Shown here piece by piece: positions 39,227 through 50,071 of a stretch of DNA of 64,000 nt (position 1 is the stretch's first letter; each line of letters starts with the position of its first letter). A model generated the notes under the pieces. The model saw only the letters and a list, made by a program, of their open reading frames with translations, was not told the DNA's origin and did no database searches. The position numbers were made by a program, and so were the translations under genes. Source of the DNA: Thermothelomyces thermophilus ATCC 42464 (Eukaryota; Ascomycota; Sordariomycetes; Sordariales; Chaetomiaceae). The stretch spans positions 806,001-870,000 of the forward strand of contig NC_016474.1 of the NCBI RefSeq assembly GCF_000226095.1, in the 5' to 3' direction.

Positions 39227-39762
39227 ATGGCTAACAACGCCAACAACTCCAACCCCAGCTTAAGCCTAAAGCAGCCGCCTGCGGCCAAGGATAGTGCCGA
39301 GGAGGAGCAGCAACTTGAGGATATGCTCGCCCGCTTGGACGAGGTGCATCTTCAGGCAAGTCTGCTCTGACGCTCTCGACGTGTCAGCGTCTCCAATAGT
39401 AGTGCGTTCGAAGGTTGTCTGACTCGTCAACGCAGCTAAGGCAGCTGCGCTCCGCGCTTCCACGAATGCTCGAGCCGCTCACGGTCAAACAGCCGTCGCG
39501 TGAGTCTTCACCGCGCGCGGATTGTCGCCGCAAACTAACAACAATCCCAGCTCAGGCTGCCTTTGCCGCTTTTATGCAGTCCGTTAACAATACTAACAAG
39601 GAAGTTGCGAACTTCCAAGAGGCATACTACAGCCTGATCACTGATGGCCTGTTTCAAAGAGCACGGCCGGGCCAGAAAAGTCCGAGGAGCCTCAAGCAGT
39701 GGCGGGCCACTGAACACCCGGACTGGGCTGATCCAGACAAAAAGAGGCGCCGGGTTGTATGA
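39227..39762 (+). CDS. conserved small protein of unknown function
   Basis: Exons 39227-39355, 39436-39499 and 39551-39762 give 134 aa. Nothing catalytic is visible. The N-terminal third is Asn/Ser-rich, then an acidic heptad-like helix, EEEQQLEDMLARLDEVHLQ, continues across the splice as LRQLRSALPRMLEPL. A second helix has AAFAAFMQSVNNTNKEVANF, and a basic tail has KQWRATEHPDWADPDKKRRR. It could be a small coiled-coil subunit of a larger nuclear complex, but I do not recognise the family. Intron 1 (39356-39435) starts with GCAAGT, a GC-AG intron. Using the nearby GT instead would break the helix register. Intron 2 is canonical (GTGAGT). Confidence 0.7.
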
Positions 39763-40314
39763 ATTGCTTACAATTTTCAACACCTTGGATATCTATCGGC
39801 GTTTGGGATACCAGGCGTATGGAGTTGGCGCGACATAGATAACCTATTGGGTCTTGGGCCTGGCATGCTGGACAATGGGAAACGGGGCATGGGACAATGC
39901 ATCATCTTCCTGATTATGAGAGCAGTGACGGCGAAGTTTGACTTGACGACTTCCATCACATTGGCAGATTCAGGAGAGTTTCCAAGTGTCCGATGATGTT
40001 CGGGGTGGCTACCTGGTACCTCCCAAGACCAAGACCAGGGACCACTAGCCACTATTACGCGACGGAGTACGGATACTTCGTACGGAGTACGGAGTATTCC
40101 GTACGCTAATCCGCACAGCTGAGGCAATGCGCGTCATGTGGCGCCGGCTGGCGTTACACTGTGCCAAGTGCCAGCCCTTGTGTGCTCTCTAGAGTGGGGC
40201 AGGGATTCTGCACCCACACAGAAATTTACGGATCAGACCTCAAAATTCAATCATTTTGCACACCGTGATCGAGTCGACGGAAACCATCACGTCAGTGACG
40301 ACAACACCGCAGCA
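39763..40314. other. intergenic: rpl34 promoter region
   Basis: Spacer of 550 bp. It contains a tight group of TACGGAGTA motifs at 40061-40106, about 210 bp before the rpl34 start. No gene seen. Confidence 0.5.
40061..40106. repeat. TACGGAGTA motif group upstream of rpl34
   Basis: Four near-copies within 46 bp: GACGGAGTACGGATACTTCG, then TACGGAGTACGGAGTATTCC, then GTACG. Direct and inverted units overlap. Confidence 0.8.
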
Positions 40315-41040
40315 ATGGCCCCCTCACGAGTCACCTACCGTCGCCGGAACCCGTGAGTTTTCCACTTGTCGCTGAAATTGTCGAAATCAACACGTGGAGG
40401 GTTGAGGCAAAGGAGCATGGGCTAACCCAGGCTTCCTACCAGATACAACACCACGTCTAACTTGACGCGGATTGTCAAGACTCCCGGCGGCAAGCTTAGG
40501 GTTCTCCACATCAAGAAGCGCGGCACTGCTCCCAAGTGCGGCGACTGCGGCGTCAAGCTCCCTGGTGTAAGTAGTTTGCGATCTTAAGATGCTGCATGGG
40601 CTGGATTGGGCGTTCCGAACGACGATGGCAACCGAAACCTACGAACAACCGATATCGACCTTTGGAGATTGCCAGAAACCCGGAAAGTTCTCAGCGGAAT
40701 CATTGAGACCCGGCTGAGCTCGAAACGTGACTGGGTTTTCGCCTACCGATGCATCTTTTCCGGCGCTCTAGTGGGATTGGGTGTGGCAGCAAGGGATTCT
40801 GGGCACGGCAAAGCAAAACGTACAGATCGCTGACGCAGCGCTACTCAACAGATTCCCGCTCTTCGCCCCCGCGAGTATGCTCAGATTTCCAAGCCCAAGA
40901 AGACTGTCCAGCGCGCATATGGCGGCTCGAGGTGCGGTAACTGCGTCCGGGACCGTATCGTCCGGGCGTTCCTCATCGAGGAGCAGAAGATCGTCAAGAA
41001 GGTGCTGAAGGAGCAGAGCCAGGCTGAGAAGAAGAAATAA
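40315..41040 (+). CDS. rpl34: 60S ribosomal protein eL34
   Basis: Cytosolic large-subunit ribosomal protein. Exons 40315-40352, 40443-40566 and 40852-41040 give 116 aa, the normal size. Begins [19 protein letters not shown]. It has the zinc-ribbon cysteine pairs CGDC (after KKRGTAPK) and CGNC (after RAYGGSR), and a lysine-rich C-terminus ([14 protein letters not shown]). Intron 2 is 285 nt, long for this window. Ribosomal protein introns sometimes host snoRNAs, but I could not make out convincing C and D boxes in either intron. Confidence 0.96.
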
Positions 41041-42157
41041 ACGGGCTTAGTTTCTGGTTGGGACGACGGATGCTAGGTTGACGGTCTCATTGCTTCGGTG
41101 TTCACTGGGGAAACGGGCGGCATGCCATACGCACGCACATACAGCCGGGGTTGGCTGTCTTTGTTCTTAGGGCTGCTTTGTACTCCGGGATGAGGTTCTC
41201 AATGGAATTGGACTTCAGGCCATACTCCGTGGGGGTTGGGATGCTGGTGGAAGATCTAGCATGGGCATCTTTGAGCGCCGATCGACAACCAAATTCGGTC
41301 ATGAATGAACAATCGAAGCAAGAGTCGCGCCCATGCGTTGCCATGGTACTGCTGGAGCTGTGTGTGTCTGTGTGTGTTACATACAGCCTGTCACTCATCC
41401 GCGATCCGTGGAAAGCTGAGCGGCATTTCGTCTTGGGACTGACTGGAAGACGTAGCGAGATCGGCCAAGCCCTAGCTTACTTTTGGGCTCGAAGGTTGTA
41501 TCCCATGTGACCTCCGGTGCAGTGCCTTAAGCCAGGTAGCGACGTCAAGCCAACATTTATCTGATCTCCCCGGCGCTTCTGCTCTGTGCTCACGTTCTTC
41601 CGTATTCCAACCCCTAGTGTCTCTCACGTTCCATCCACGGCACGGCTGTGCCTCATTTATCGGACGGGGTTAATACCGCTCGATCCCCTCTCGCCTCACG
41701 AAGACACTGTCGATAAGAAAGCTCTGCAATGCGTCGGGGCCTGCCTGACTTCGGCTCCTCAAAATATGCCGGTGAGTTAGACGCGATGACCATGTCCAAG
41801 AGAGACGCTGGGGGAAACAAGGGAAGCCAAAGGCAAGAAGTGAACAACCGATATGCAAGGGAGGGTCAGGGTTTGGGTTTGGAAAGTGCGTGGATAGAGG
41901 GTTAAATAGATGGCTTATACCTCTACTTAGATCAGGTAATCGTTGGAGTCAATGGAGGCCAAGACCAGGGGGGAGAAAGCTGCACCAGTGACGTCGAGCT
42001 CCACCCAAATTTACAATTGGAGGACTTGCAAGAGCTCCCCGTAGTCACACAGCTGGCAGGTGCACCAACCGACCACGACTTTTGTTATCAATCAATCAAT
42101 TCTGCAGTGCGTGCCTGTCCGGGTCCGACGGACTGCCGGATCCAGCAATAGCCACAA
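41041..42157. other. intergenic, about 1.1 kb
   Basis: Between rpl34 and the NDUFAF3-type gene, which are in tandem. A TACTCCGT copy lies near 41223. Otherwise nothing recognisable. Confidence 0.45.
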
Positions 42158-43181
42158 ATGGCGACCCCATCGACACCTCTCCGTCTCTCCGTTCCCGCCT
42201 CGCGCGCTCTCAGTTCAGCCACAGCCAGACGAGCCTTCTTCTCCTCCTCCTCACAACGAACACCAACAGTCCCTCTGCCGACCACCTGCCGTGTCCACCG
42301 GCAGCCTGCCCTCCTCAGCAACAATAAATACAACAACAACAACAACAGCAGCAGCAGCAGCAGCAGTAGCAGCACCAGTAGCAGTAGCGGTTGCTGCCGC
42401 AAACCCAGTTGCAACAGCTACTCCCCAATCATCGCCAGGGCGATCCACACGACCCGACCGGCCAATCGCCAGCGCAGGCCGCTCGCGCACAACCGCGAGG
42501 AGGTGCCCGACCAGCCGCCGCCGACCGACTTCGGGCAGCTGGACGTGCTGGGCTCCCTGCCCGTTCCGGCCACGGCCGTGGTGGCCTGCCGCGACGACGG
42601 ATTCTCGCTCCACTCGGGCGTGCACATCCGCGGCGGCAGCGGGGCGCTGCTCGTGGGCGGCGAGGCGTTCGCCTGGCGGCCGTGGGAGCTGCCTCCGCGG
42701 CGAGGAGACGGGGAGGCGGCCTCCTCCTCCTCCTCCTCCTCCTCCTCCTCCTCCTCCTCCGCCGCCGCCGCCGCCGGGGGAACGACGAAGGGGGGGAGGG
42801 CAGGGCTGGTGAATGCCAAGGGGCAGTGGGAGGTGGCCGAGGAGGCGTTTGCGGTCTTGGGCGCTGTCTGGCCTAGACCGGGTAAGATTCACTCTTCCTG
42901 TTCCATCCCTTCCTCTCAGCGTGCATGATTTTCCGTGGCTCGTCGTGTGTTTTAAGGCTGACCGTGGAGGTGACACAGACCTACTCATTTTGGGGCTGGG
43001 CCCGGAGATGCGACCTCTCAGCCCTGCGACACGGCGGGCGATCAGCAATCTTGGGATGAGGGTAGAGGTGTTGGATACGAGGAATGCGGCGTCACAGTAC
43101 AACATGTTAGCTACGGAGCGTGGGGTGGATGATGTTGCGGCGGCACTGATACCAATCGGGTGGAAGGACGGTGCTCGATAG
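42158..43181 (+). CDS. NDUFAF3-type complex I assembly factor (DUF498/Mth938 fold)
   Basis: Mitochondrial assembly factor for respiratory complex I. Exons 42158-42881 and 42979-43181 give 308 aa. The N-terminal about 110 residues look like a mitochondrial presequence plus low complexity (SVPASRALSSATARRAFFSS, then Asn and Ser runs, then HTTRPANRQRRPLAHNRE). The Mth938 core begins near FGQLDVLGSLPVPATAVVAC and ends LLILGLGPEMRPLSPATRRA, LGMRVEVLDTRNAASQYNML, ERGVDDVAAALIPIGW. Inside the core is a Ser13-Ala5 insertion (about residues 188-206) encoded by a TCC/GCC microsatellite, where homologues are expected to have only a short loop. The family assignment is firm; the role is from animal homologues. 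Confidence 0.88.
42721..42775 (+). repeat. TCC/GCC microsatellite encoding Ser-Ala run
   Basis: Pure TCC repeat for about 40 nt followed by GCC repeats, in frame within the NDUFAF3-type gene. The purity suggests recent length change. Confidence 0.9.
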
Positions 43182-43825
43182 ATTGTCCGCCTTCGTTCGG
43201 CAGCAGGAAATCTCGTGCCCTGTCAAGCTTGGATCAATGGCACTTCGAAGAGGGTGGGCACAGTCGCTGTGTGGCATGTCGCCGACTGGACGGGAGAAAC
43301 CGGACATTTATAGTTGGATACGCCAGTCCCCAAGGACAGCGAGCCGGTCCATCGAAACTGACTGGGGAATTGCACTCCCTCCGATTCCCTCCGTCGTAAG
43401 CAGGAGGCGGGTGGGAATACCGGCACGGGTCTATCAAAGTTTATGTGCTCAGTGAAGTAGACTAAGCAGGATCTCCACGGAATAATGATTCCGTCCGCCG
43501 TTTGGCGTTAAATCAGTAGTGTAGTCTCATATTGCCATACTTCTGGCTTGATTAATGTCACCATTTGACTTCTAACTCTATCCGAGGGCATAAAATCAAC
43601 CGTCCCTAGGGAACGTGTTCTTTACTCTTGCTTCTGTATTAGTCCCTGTATCATGCCCAATTCCAGAACCACATTTGTTTATCGCCATACAGCACTCCGT
43701 ATCCGCCACGTATGATCACCTAGTCGGTGGATCACCTATCATGCATTTCACCAACCAAGAAGCTTTCTCGATAGCAAAGCCGAGGCCTTCAGGTTGGGAA
43801 CTTCTTTGCATGTCCCAGAAAGATT
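43182..43825. other. convergent 3' spacer, about 640 bp
   Basis: Between the NDUFAF3-type gene and the C9-methyltransferase gene, which converge. It contains a TAGTGTAGTC motif near 43517. No gene seen. Confidence 0.45.
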
Positions 43826-45635
43826 TCAATGAGCAGGGACGAGAGGGAAGTCGGCAGCGTTAGCCTCGGCCCAGGCCTTCATATCAGCCTTGGTGGCACG
43901 AGTAGAGCCGTTGAGGCCATACTGCGTGGGAACGCCCTCGATGCGGTGGAACGCATTGATGTTCTTGTGGAGGACAATCTGGTAGCAGGTGGCACTTCCC
44001 TGACGGGAGATGATAGTCGAGTAGGCAAGGAAATACTCCCAAATCTGTTCCCCAGGTTAGCATTGCGAAAGGGGAAAAGAAAAAAAAACACACGGAACAC
44101 GTCAAACCACATACGCGGAACCATCTCTTGCCGTACTTGGCCTCAATCTTGTCCTTGTTGGCCATCCAGTTGCGGTACCACCGCCAGAGAGTGGCCGAGT
44201 AGTGCACGCCAATGGTATCGACGGCCTTGACCTCGAAGCCAGCACCCTCAAATTTGTCGATAAACCAGCCGAGGGGAGTCGAAGCGTCAGCGCCGGGGAA
44301 GATGTACTTGTTCATGAAGAGACCCCAGATCAAGTCTTCGTACTGCCAACTCTTGCGAAGACCGGCGATCTGGAGGAAGAAGATGCCATCGTCATCCAGC
44401 ATGTCGTAGACCTGCTTGCAGAACGACTTGAAATGCCGGACACCGACGTGCTCGGCCATCTCAAGACAGGTGATCTTATTGTAGCCACCCTCAGGCACAG
44501 GAATGTCGCGGTAGTCCATGCACAGAATCTTGCTTTGTTCCTCGGGAACGCCGACCTTGCGCAGGGCGTTGTTGCCCCAAGCAGTCTGGTTGCGGCCCAG
44601 GGTGATGCCGGTGACCTTGGCGCCGTAGTTGACGCTGGCGAAGCGGGCCAAGGTGCCCCAGCCGCAGCCGATATCGAGCAAGCGCTCACCTTCCTTCAGG
44701 GAAATCTTCTCGCAGACGGCGGCCAGCTTGTTGTCCTGGAGCTCCTCCAGGGTCTCCTCCCGGTTGATGTCCCCGATAATGCCGGACGTGTAGATCATGC
44801 GGGGGCCGAGGAACCAGCCGTAGAAGTCATCGCCGCGGTCGTAGTGGTCGCGGACCTGCTCCTCATCTGGTTTGGGTTAGCGTATACTCAATTGGCTTCT
44901 CCAAACGCAGCAGACCGGCAGGTCAACCTACCCTGGGAGCGGGTGTGCATGATGACCTCGGGCATCATGCCGGTCAGGAAGAACCTGATCAAACCAAAGG
45001 TGAACCGGAAGCTGGCCCAATCGTGACGGTACTCCAGAACTTCGAGGGCGTCGCCATTGAAGTCGACGTCGCCGTCAAAGTACATCTCGTGGAAGGTCTC
45101 CATGGGGATCTTGTTGCGGCCATGGTACTTGGCCCGGTCGGCGGGGTTCTTGAAAGTGAGGTAGTGCTCGACTGGACGGCCCGGGAGACGAGCCTTTTCG
45201 TTCTTGCGGGGTGACACCGTCGAGACGATCAGCCAGAAGGCAGCGAGCAGAGGAAGAGTGGTGAAGAGAGCCAGAAAGAGCGCCGTCTTCAGGCCGCCAC
45301 CGAGCTTCCATGAAAGGTAAAGGGGCACGCCGCCGAGGATGGAGAAGAGCAGCTTGTTGGAGAAGCTCTCGGTGCCAGCGCCTTCTGCGGGCAGCGGCGC
45401 ATTTTTGATGGTCGGATACTGCAGGCACGCGTCAGTCCATGGTCAATTGACTCTGTTACGGCTCGTGGCAGTCCAATCTCCCGACACCGGTGCGGGCAAC
45501 CAGTGCAATGGCACTCACCGACGTAGTGCGCACTCCGCAGTCCTCAACCTTCTCGAAGGTCGGCGTGGGAGCCTTGGGAGTTTCGATAAACTCAAATTCG
45601 GACTCGCTGCCGTTGGCGCTCTGTGGCTTCGACAT
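43826..45635 (-). CDS. sphingolipid C9-methyltransferase
   Basis: SAM-dependent enzyme that adds the C9 methyl branch to the sphingoid base of fungal glucosylceramide, at the ER membrane. It belongs to the cyclopropane-fatty-acid synthase superfamily. Exons 45635-45519, 45418-44932, 44866-44115 and 44044-43826 give 524 aa. Two membrane segments lie near residues 62-76 and 82-104. The SAM-binding motif LLDIGCGWG is at about 264-272, with the downstream CFA-type motifs KITCLEMAEHVGVRHFKSFC and IFFLQIAGLR. The C-terminus reads FHRIEGVPTQYGLNG. All donors are GT and all introns under 105 nt. Gene names differ between fungi, so none is assigned. Confidence 0.93.
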
Positions 45636-46376
45636 CTTGACAGACAGCTGCTACAGTCCAAAACGTGGACTGCTGAGCTGGAAATGGGGTATCGTTGGAA
45701 GAGAGGGAAGAGGACGAGAGGTTCCAAATGTGCACTTTTTCAGCAGGGCGGGCGGGAAAGGGGAGCTTGCTTTGGCGGTGGGCAAGCAGGGGACTGGCCG
45801 AGACTCCTGAGTTTGTGGGTCTCGACACTCCGCTGCGTTACTGTACCAGGTAATAGACTACGGATCTACACTACACTACATAGTACTGTGGATGTTGTAG
45901 GCTTGGCGCCCAGTGGGTGCTTTCAAGGATTCTGCAGGACCAGCTTCTGCTGCCGCTCTTGTTGATCCCGCTGAGCTTGCCCCTTTCTCATGGTTCCCGA
46001 GAAGCCGTCCCCCGTACATAATAGTATAGCAATTTGTATGTACATACAGCACCTCGTGAGTTTTCTCCCTGCAACCCCACTAGGCAAGGTTCACCAAACG
46101 TTCAACATTTACCTATGCAAATGAACACGTAGCAGCAGTAGAGCCGCTAAGCCTCCCTTCAAAGCCCGGTTTCAGGAACCCTGTGAACGAAGAAGGAAGG
46201 CCAAGAGGATGAGAAGTACGGAGTACGAATTGCCGCGCTACGTCCATAACAATACAACGGCCCCAAGGTTTTTGCCCTCGGCATCTCAGCAGAGCAACCA
46301 GAGCATCGGCAGCGGGTTTCTCATCAAATTCCCCAATCGGACCTCATTCTTCATGCTGCAGAAATAGCCTAGCACA
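45636..46376. other. intergenic: C9-methyltransferase promoter side
   Basis: About 740 bp. It holds CTACACTACACTAC at about 45868-45881, a TGTATGTACATAC stretch near 46036, and an AAGTACGGAGTACG copy at about 46214-46227. No gene seen. Confidence 0.5.
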
Positions 46377-47647
46377 TTATATATCCATCAGCATCTTTGT
46401 GCGGATCGCGAACGCTATGTCCGTCGAGCCGTCCGGTGCTATATCGCATCGCATCCGCGTGCCCTCCCGGGACGCGACATCAATCTTCCAAGAGAGCTCA
46501 CTTACATCGAGAATCTCAGCAACCTGGAAATGAAGCCTGAGGAAATCTGGATCAGGCATCGGGACTGAGTCATCATGTTGTTGAAACGTAATGATCTCTG
46601 GAATGAACTCGGTCCCTACCAATTTAAATCCTCCCTCGTACGTGCGACGGCGGTACTGATTCGTCTAGGTGTCGAGCGTATTAGCACCCTAGTATATAGA
46701 CCCTTTTATCATCGCAGATATCTTACCGCACCGAGGGGCTCAAGAGCAAGCCAGAAATTTCCAAAAGAGACATGAAGCACGTGCGCCAGGGTTATCGCGT
46801 TTTCAGGCTTGTTGATACTATCGCTGGCGATTTTGCCTTGGATGAATGGAAAATATCGTCGAAGTGCCCACCAAATCCAAGCTTTGTTTCGTTTCTGAAA
46901 GATCAATCAATATTAGCTAACTGATTGAAGATTAATTCATCGATACATCTTCCTTACCTCGACAGGTTTATTCTCTTCAAACTTTCTAAGTGCGAAGGGA
47001 AGAATGTGTGCGCATTCTAAGGAATCGCAAGGGAGCTGTGTCTTGCTCCCCTCCTCTGGGTACCTCTGCTCTTTGGCGCGGTTGAAATCATAGAGGCCTG
47101 AGAGAACACACCGAAACCCGTCTCGGCCCCGACACTTGTCCTTCAGATCCACTTGATCATCTCTGGATGACGGATGGATTGTTCTCAGAGATTCTTCAAT
47201 CGCATCGCAGGGGGGAGAATCTGGGATATTCGGGGGATGTCCACCAGCCATCTTCACTACGAAACCGCTAAGTGGTTAGCTTATCTAAAGCTTGTTCATC
47301 TGGGGTTCGACGAGATACATACTTGGTTTGAGGACCGCAGCGACAAGAAAGTCGCGCAACTCGCGCAACTTGTCCGGGACCGAAACCAGGTCCGTCATCA
47401 GATTCATCTGCCCTTCCTTCGAGAGGCGCTTCAGAAACGCCTCCAGGACGTGAGTTGTGTCATCAGATGGGTCGACGCGTTTGTAATTTCTCAGGATGCT
47501 TTCGCTTTGCTCTCTCAAATCCAAATACCTCTCTGGGCTGGGAAGTACAGAAGAGAGCGGAGAACTGTCCGGAGAAGATGTGGTGGCGGGATGATGAGGA
47601 ACTGGCGGAAGCGGTGAAAGCGGATCGCGATCCTCCTCTTCTGCCAT
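46377..47647 (-). CDS. HNH_2 nuclease-domain protein
   Basis: Exons 47647-47323, 47256-46958, 46894-46727 and 46664-46377 give 359 aa. The N-terminal 110 residues are Pro/Ser-rich, then helical (LEAFLKRLSKEGQMNLMTDL). The fungal HNH_2 core follows: KCRGRDGFRCVLSG (Cys150, Cys158), LECAHILPFALRKFE (His192) and NAITLAHVLHVSFGNF (about 240-255). These line up with the C..C, AHI and N..LH..F pattern of the family. The C-terminal exon has YRRRTYEGGFKLVGTEFIPE. These genes are common, variable and mostly uncharacterised in filamentous ascomycetes; nuclease activity, substrate and location are unknown. The splice sites look good and the frame is intact, so it is probably expressed. It lies directly downstream of spp2 on the same strand. 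Confidence 0.8.
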
Positions 47648-47977
47648 GTTAGATATCGTAAAATAGCAAAAAGAAAACGCCAGTATTTGACACCGAGACG
47701 TTAATGTCTGTTGGTTCTGTTGCGCAGAGGAAGTGGGTGGGTGTGTGTGTGTGAAAAGGCTGCGGAGAACGCCCGAACGTTCTAGACGAAAGCACGGGTG
47801 ACCGAATCACAGCTGGGAGTGGAGGGCAATTTTCTCAAAGTGCACGTCACTCCTCAGCAGGAATGATTCTGGATGCTGCGACTTCCATTTCGATCAAATG
47901 AGCATGCAATCCCCCGTTGACCACCGCAAGTGCGGCATCCAAATGCAGCCACACGGTCGCTGTTGACGCTACCTGCC
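47648..47977. other. 330-bp spacer
   Basis: Between the HNH gene start and the spp2 stop. It holds a GTGTGTGTGTGTG stretch near 47740. Nothing else seen. Confidence 0.45.
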
Positions 47978-48919
47978 TCATCCGCGTTCCCGCTCTCGTT
48001 CCCGCTCTCGTTCCCTCTCCCTCTCCCGCTTGTAGCTGTCTGCGTACCGGTCCTCAATGCGCTGGCGTTTCTTATTCTCCTCCCTCCTGTAGTCGCTGAG
48101 TCGCACTGGGCGGGAATCTTTGGCCGGCTTCTGGTTCCAAGCCCCGAGGTCCTCCGCACCTTTTGCATCCTTGGCACCCAGGCCTGTGAGGTTTGCGTGC
48201 CGTGTGACTTCCTTGACTTTGCCTCTCATTTTACCGTCCCAGCCGAAGTTTCGGAGAAGCCGAGCACCAAAATCGTCGACCGGAACGAATCGATAGTCCT
48301 CCGCCCGTGGTTCTCGGTCAGCGGCGTCGGAGTCTACATGTCTGCGCTTCGGTATCCGCGAACCCATAAGGGCGTCAAGTGCTTCGTCATCAATGCTTTT
48401 CGCGTCGGTTCCATTTGGTCCCGAGGCGCCTTCGACATCGGGGCGGCCTGTTCGTGTTTCTGACCCTCCGGTTTCTCCTGCTGAGTTGCGACCAGCTCCC
48501 TTGAGGTTGATGTTCAGACCCCATTTGACTGGCTTCTCCTGAAGTCCCGAGATTCCTGCTTTGCTTCCATCCTTGCTGTCTATTGAATCTTCCTCCTTCT
48601 GCTGGCTTGCCTCCGCACCGTTCTTTTGGGTCTTCGTTGCCCCGCTCTCGAGCCCCACGGAGTCATTGCGCCTCCGTGCTTTCCCATCGTCAGGACTAGT
48701 GCCAAGGATGTCGTAGGATGTAATTGCCTCTTGGTGGCCATAGGTCCGCTGGTCGCGGTCGCTGTCCTCTCCAGACTCGGAGTCTTCGTGAAGGGTATGC
48801 GCTCGATGCCGTCTCACGTGCGTTGGACGCGTGCGTTTTTTAATTCCGTTGGGAGAGGATGCAGATGGTTTCCCAAGCTGGATCGCTATCCGGGAGGATC
48901 GGCTTTGGTCTTCGGACAT
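47978..48919 (-). CDS. spp2: pre-mRNA splicing factor Spp2 (G-patch, GPKOW-like)
   Basis: Spliceosome factor that binds and activates the DEAH helicase Prp2. Single exon, 313 aa; the first in-frame ATG (48919) gives MSEDQSRSSRIAIQLGKPSA. A long polar linker leads to KWGLNINLKG and then the G-patch-like segment DYRFVPVDDFGARLLRNFGW (about 205-225). After it comes RPVRLSDYRREENKKRQRIE and a C-terminal Arg-Glu alternating tail encoded by a hexamer-like repeat. The G-patch is shortened, as in yeast Spp2. It is divergent from eaf1 across about 1.15 kb. Confidence 0.85.
   Translation of the reverse strand: MSEDQSRSSRIAIQLGKPSASSPNGIKKRTRPTHVRRHRAHTLHEDSESGEDSDRDQRTYGHQEAITSYDILGTSPDDGKARRRNDSVGLESGATKTQKNGAEASQQKEEDSIDSKDGSKAGISGLQEKPVKWGLNINLKGAGRNSAGETGGSETRTGRPDVEGASGPNGTDAKSIDDEALDALMGSRIPKRRHVDSDAADREPRAEDYRFVPVDDFGARLLRNFGWDGKMRGKVKEVTRHANLTGLGAKDAKGAEDLGAWNQKPAKDSRPVRLSDYRREENKKRQRIEDRYADSYKRERERERERERERERG
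47980..48032 (-). repeat. hexamer-like repeat encoding Arg-Glu tail
   Basis: Repeats of CGNGAR-type codons (plus strand TCTCGTTCCCGC variants) give RERERERERER at the very end of Spp2. The stop codon follows directly. Confidence 0.85.
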
Positions 48920-50071
48920 TCTGGCGGCTCCGATATCAGTGGGAAGTTCGCGTTGTAGGGGCGTGGTAAGAGGTTCGCGCTGCTGGTCCACTCTCCGCGT
49001 TGCAAAACCCCGGCGCCGCTATGACGGAATGTGGGGACTGAACCGGCAGCGCAGCCCCGTGGCGGTTGGTGGGGCCATATTGCCTCAGGCAACGAACATT
49101 GAACCGTATTATCCGCCAGCAGCTGGAGAGGGACATCCATTGACCAGTCTCTCCGTCGGTTTCACTGAATCAACTTGCATTCTCTCCCAAACGCCGCCAA
49201 ACCGAACACTTCGTCTTCCCATATCCCGCCCTCATTCCTTTCTGGCCCAGGAAAATCTCTACAGCTCGAGCTGCGACGACGACAACATGCCATCACTCAC
49301 ACAAGGAGAGCACCCCTGGGCCGCTCTCTTCCCTTCCTGGAGCTCACGAGAGCAAACAATGGCCGAGACACCCGGCGGTTGCTGGCTTCCGCTGCCAGTA
49401 CTAGGAGTCGAGTCTTGAGCCGCTCCGAACGAATCAGGCGCCAGCCCTTCAAACTGCGACTTGCTTTTCACGACACCTCTCTCCGTTCTTCCCGTCACTC
49501 CTCAGCCTCTGTTCTCTTCTTCAGTCGTTCCTCCTCCGTCTGGATATTTCTCGGCGCTGCCAAGCGGCAATGAGTGGGGCGGGACATCGGGGTTCCTCAG
49601 GTTAACAGTACGGGAACGGTGCATTTACCCTTTAGACACGGTGTTTTCATCCTGCTCGGGCATTACCTCCAGGCCTTCCTCTTTCTCTTCTCAGCGCAGC
49701 GGTTCAGTGGGGTTTTAGGCCTCCTTGCTTTGTCACTAGCCTCTAAGGTGTGTCGTCAGCACCACCACCAACCCGCCGTTCCCGGTTCCTTTAGGCGCTG
49801 ATGCGTCCTGGCTTTAACATTTTTGTCCCCCGAGTCGCTTCCGTTCCTGGTCGCCTAACTAGTGGTTACGGTGGACTTCACTACCCCCTCAACACAGCAC
49901 GACAGAGATTTACGCTCTGTTCGACTCAGCTCAATCCGCCAAACTGGTGTTGAAAAGTCGCAACACTGGCATTTTTCCTCCTCTGCAATCCCGGATTCAT
50001 TTTCAGATCGCTCTGTTCGAGTCGGCATCATCATCCGTTTGATAAAAACGGATGTCGCCGTTGTCGATGAT
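48920..50071. other. divergent promoter region, spp2 / eaf1
   Basis: About 1.15 kb holding both promoters and probably a long eaf1 leader. Several ATGs precede 50072 (for example near 49287), so upstream open frames may affect eaf1 translation. No separate gene is supported. Confidence 0.5.
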
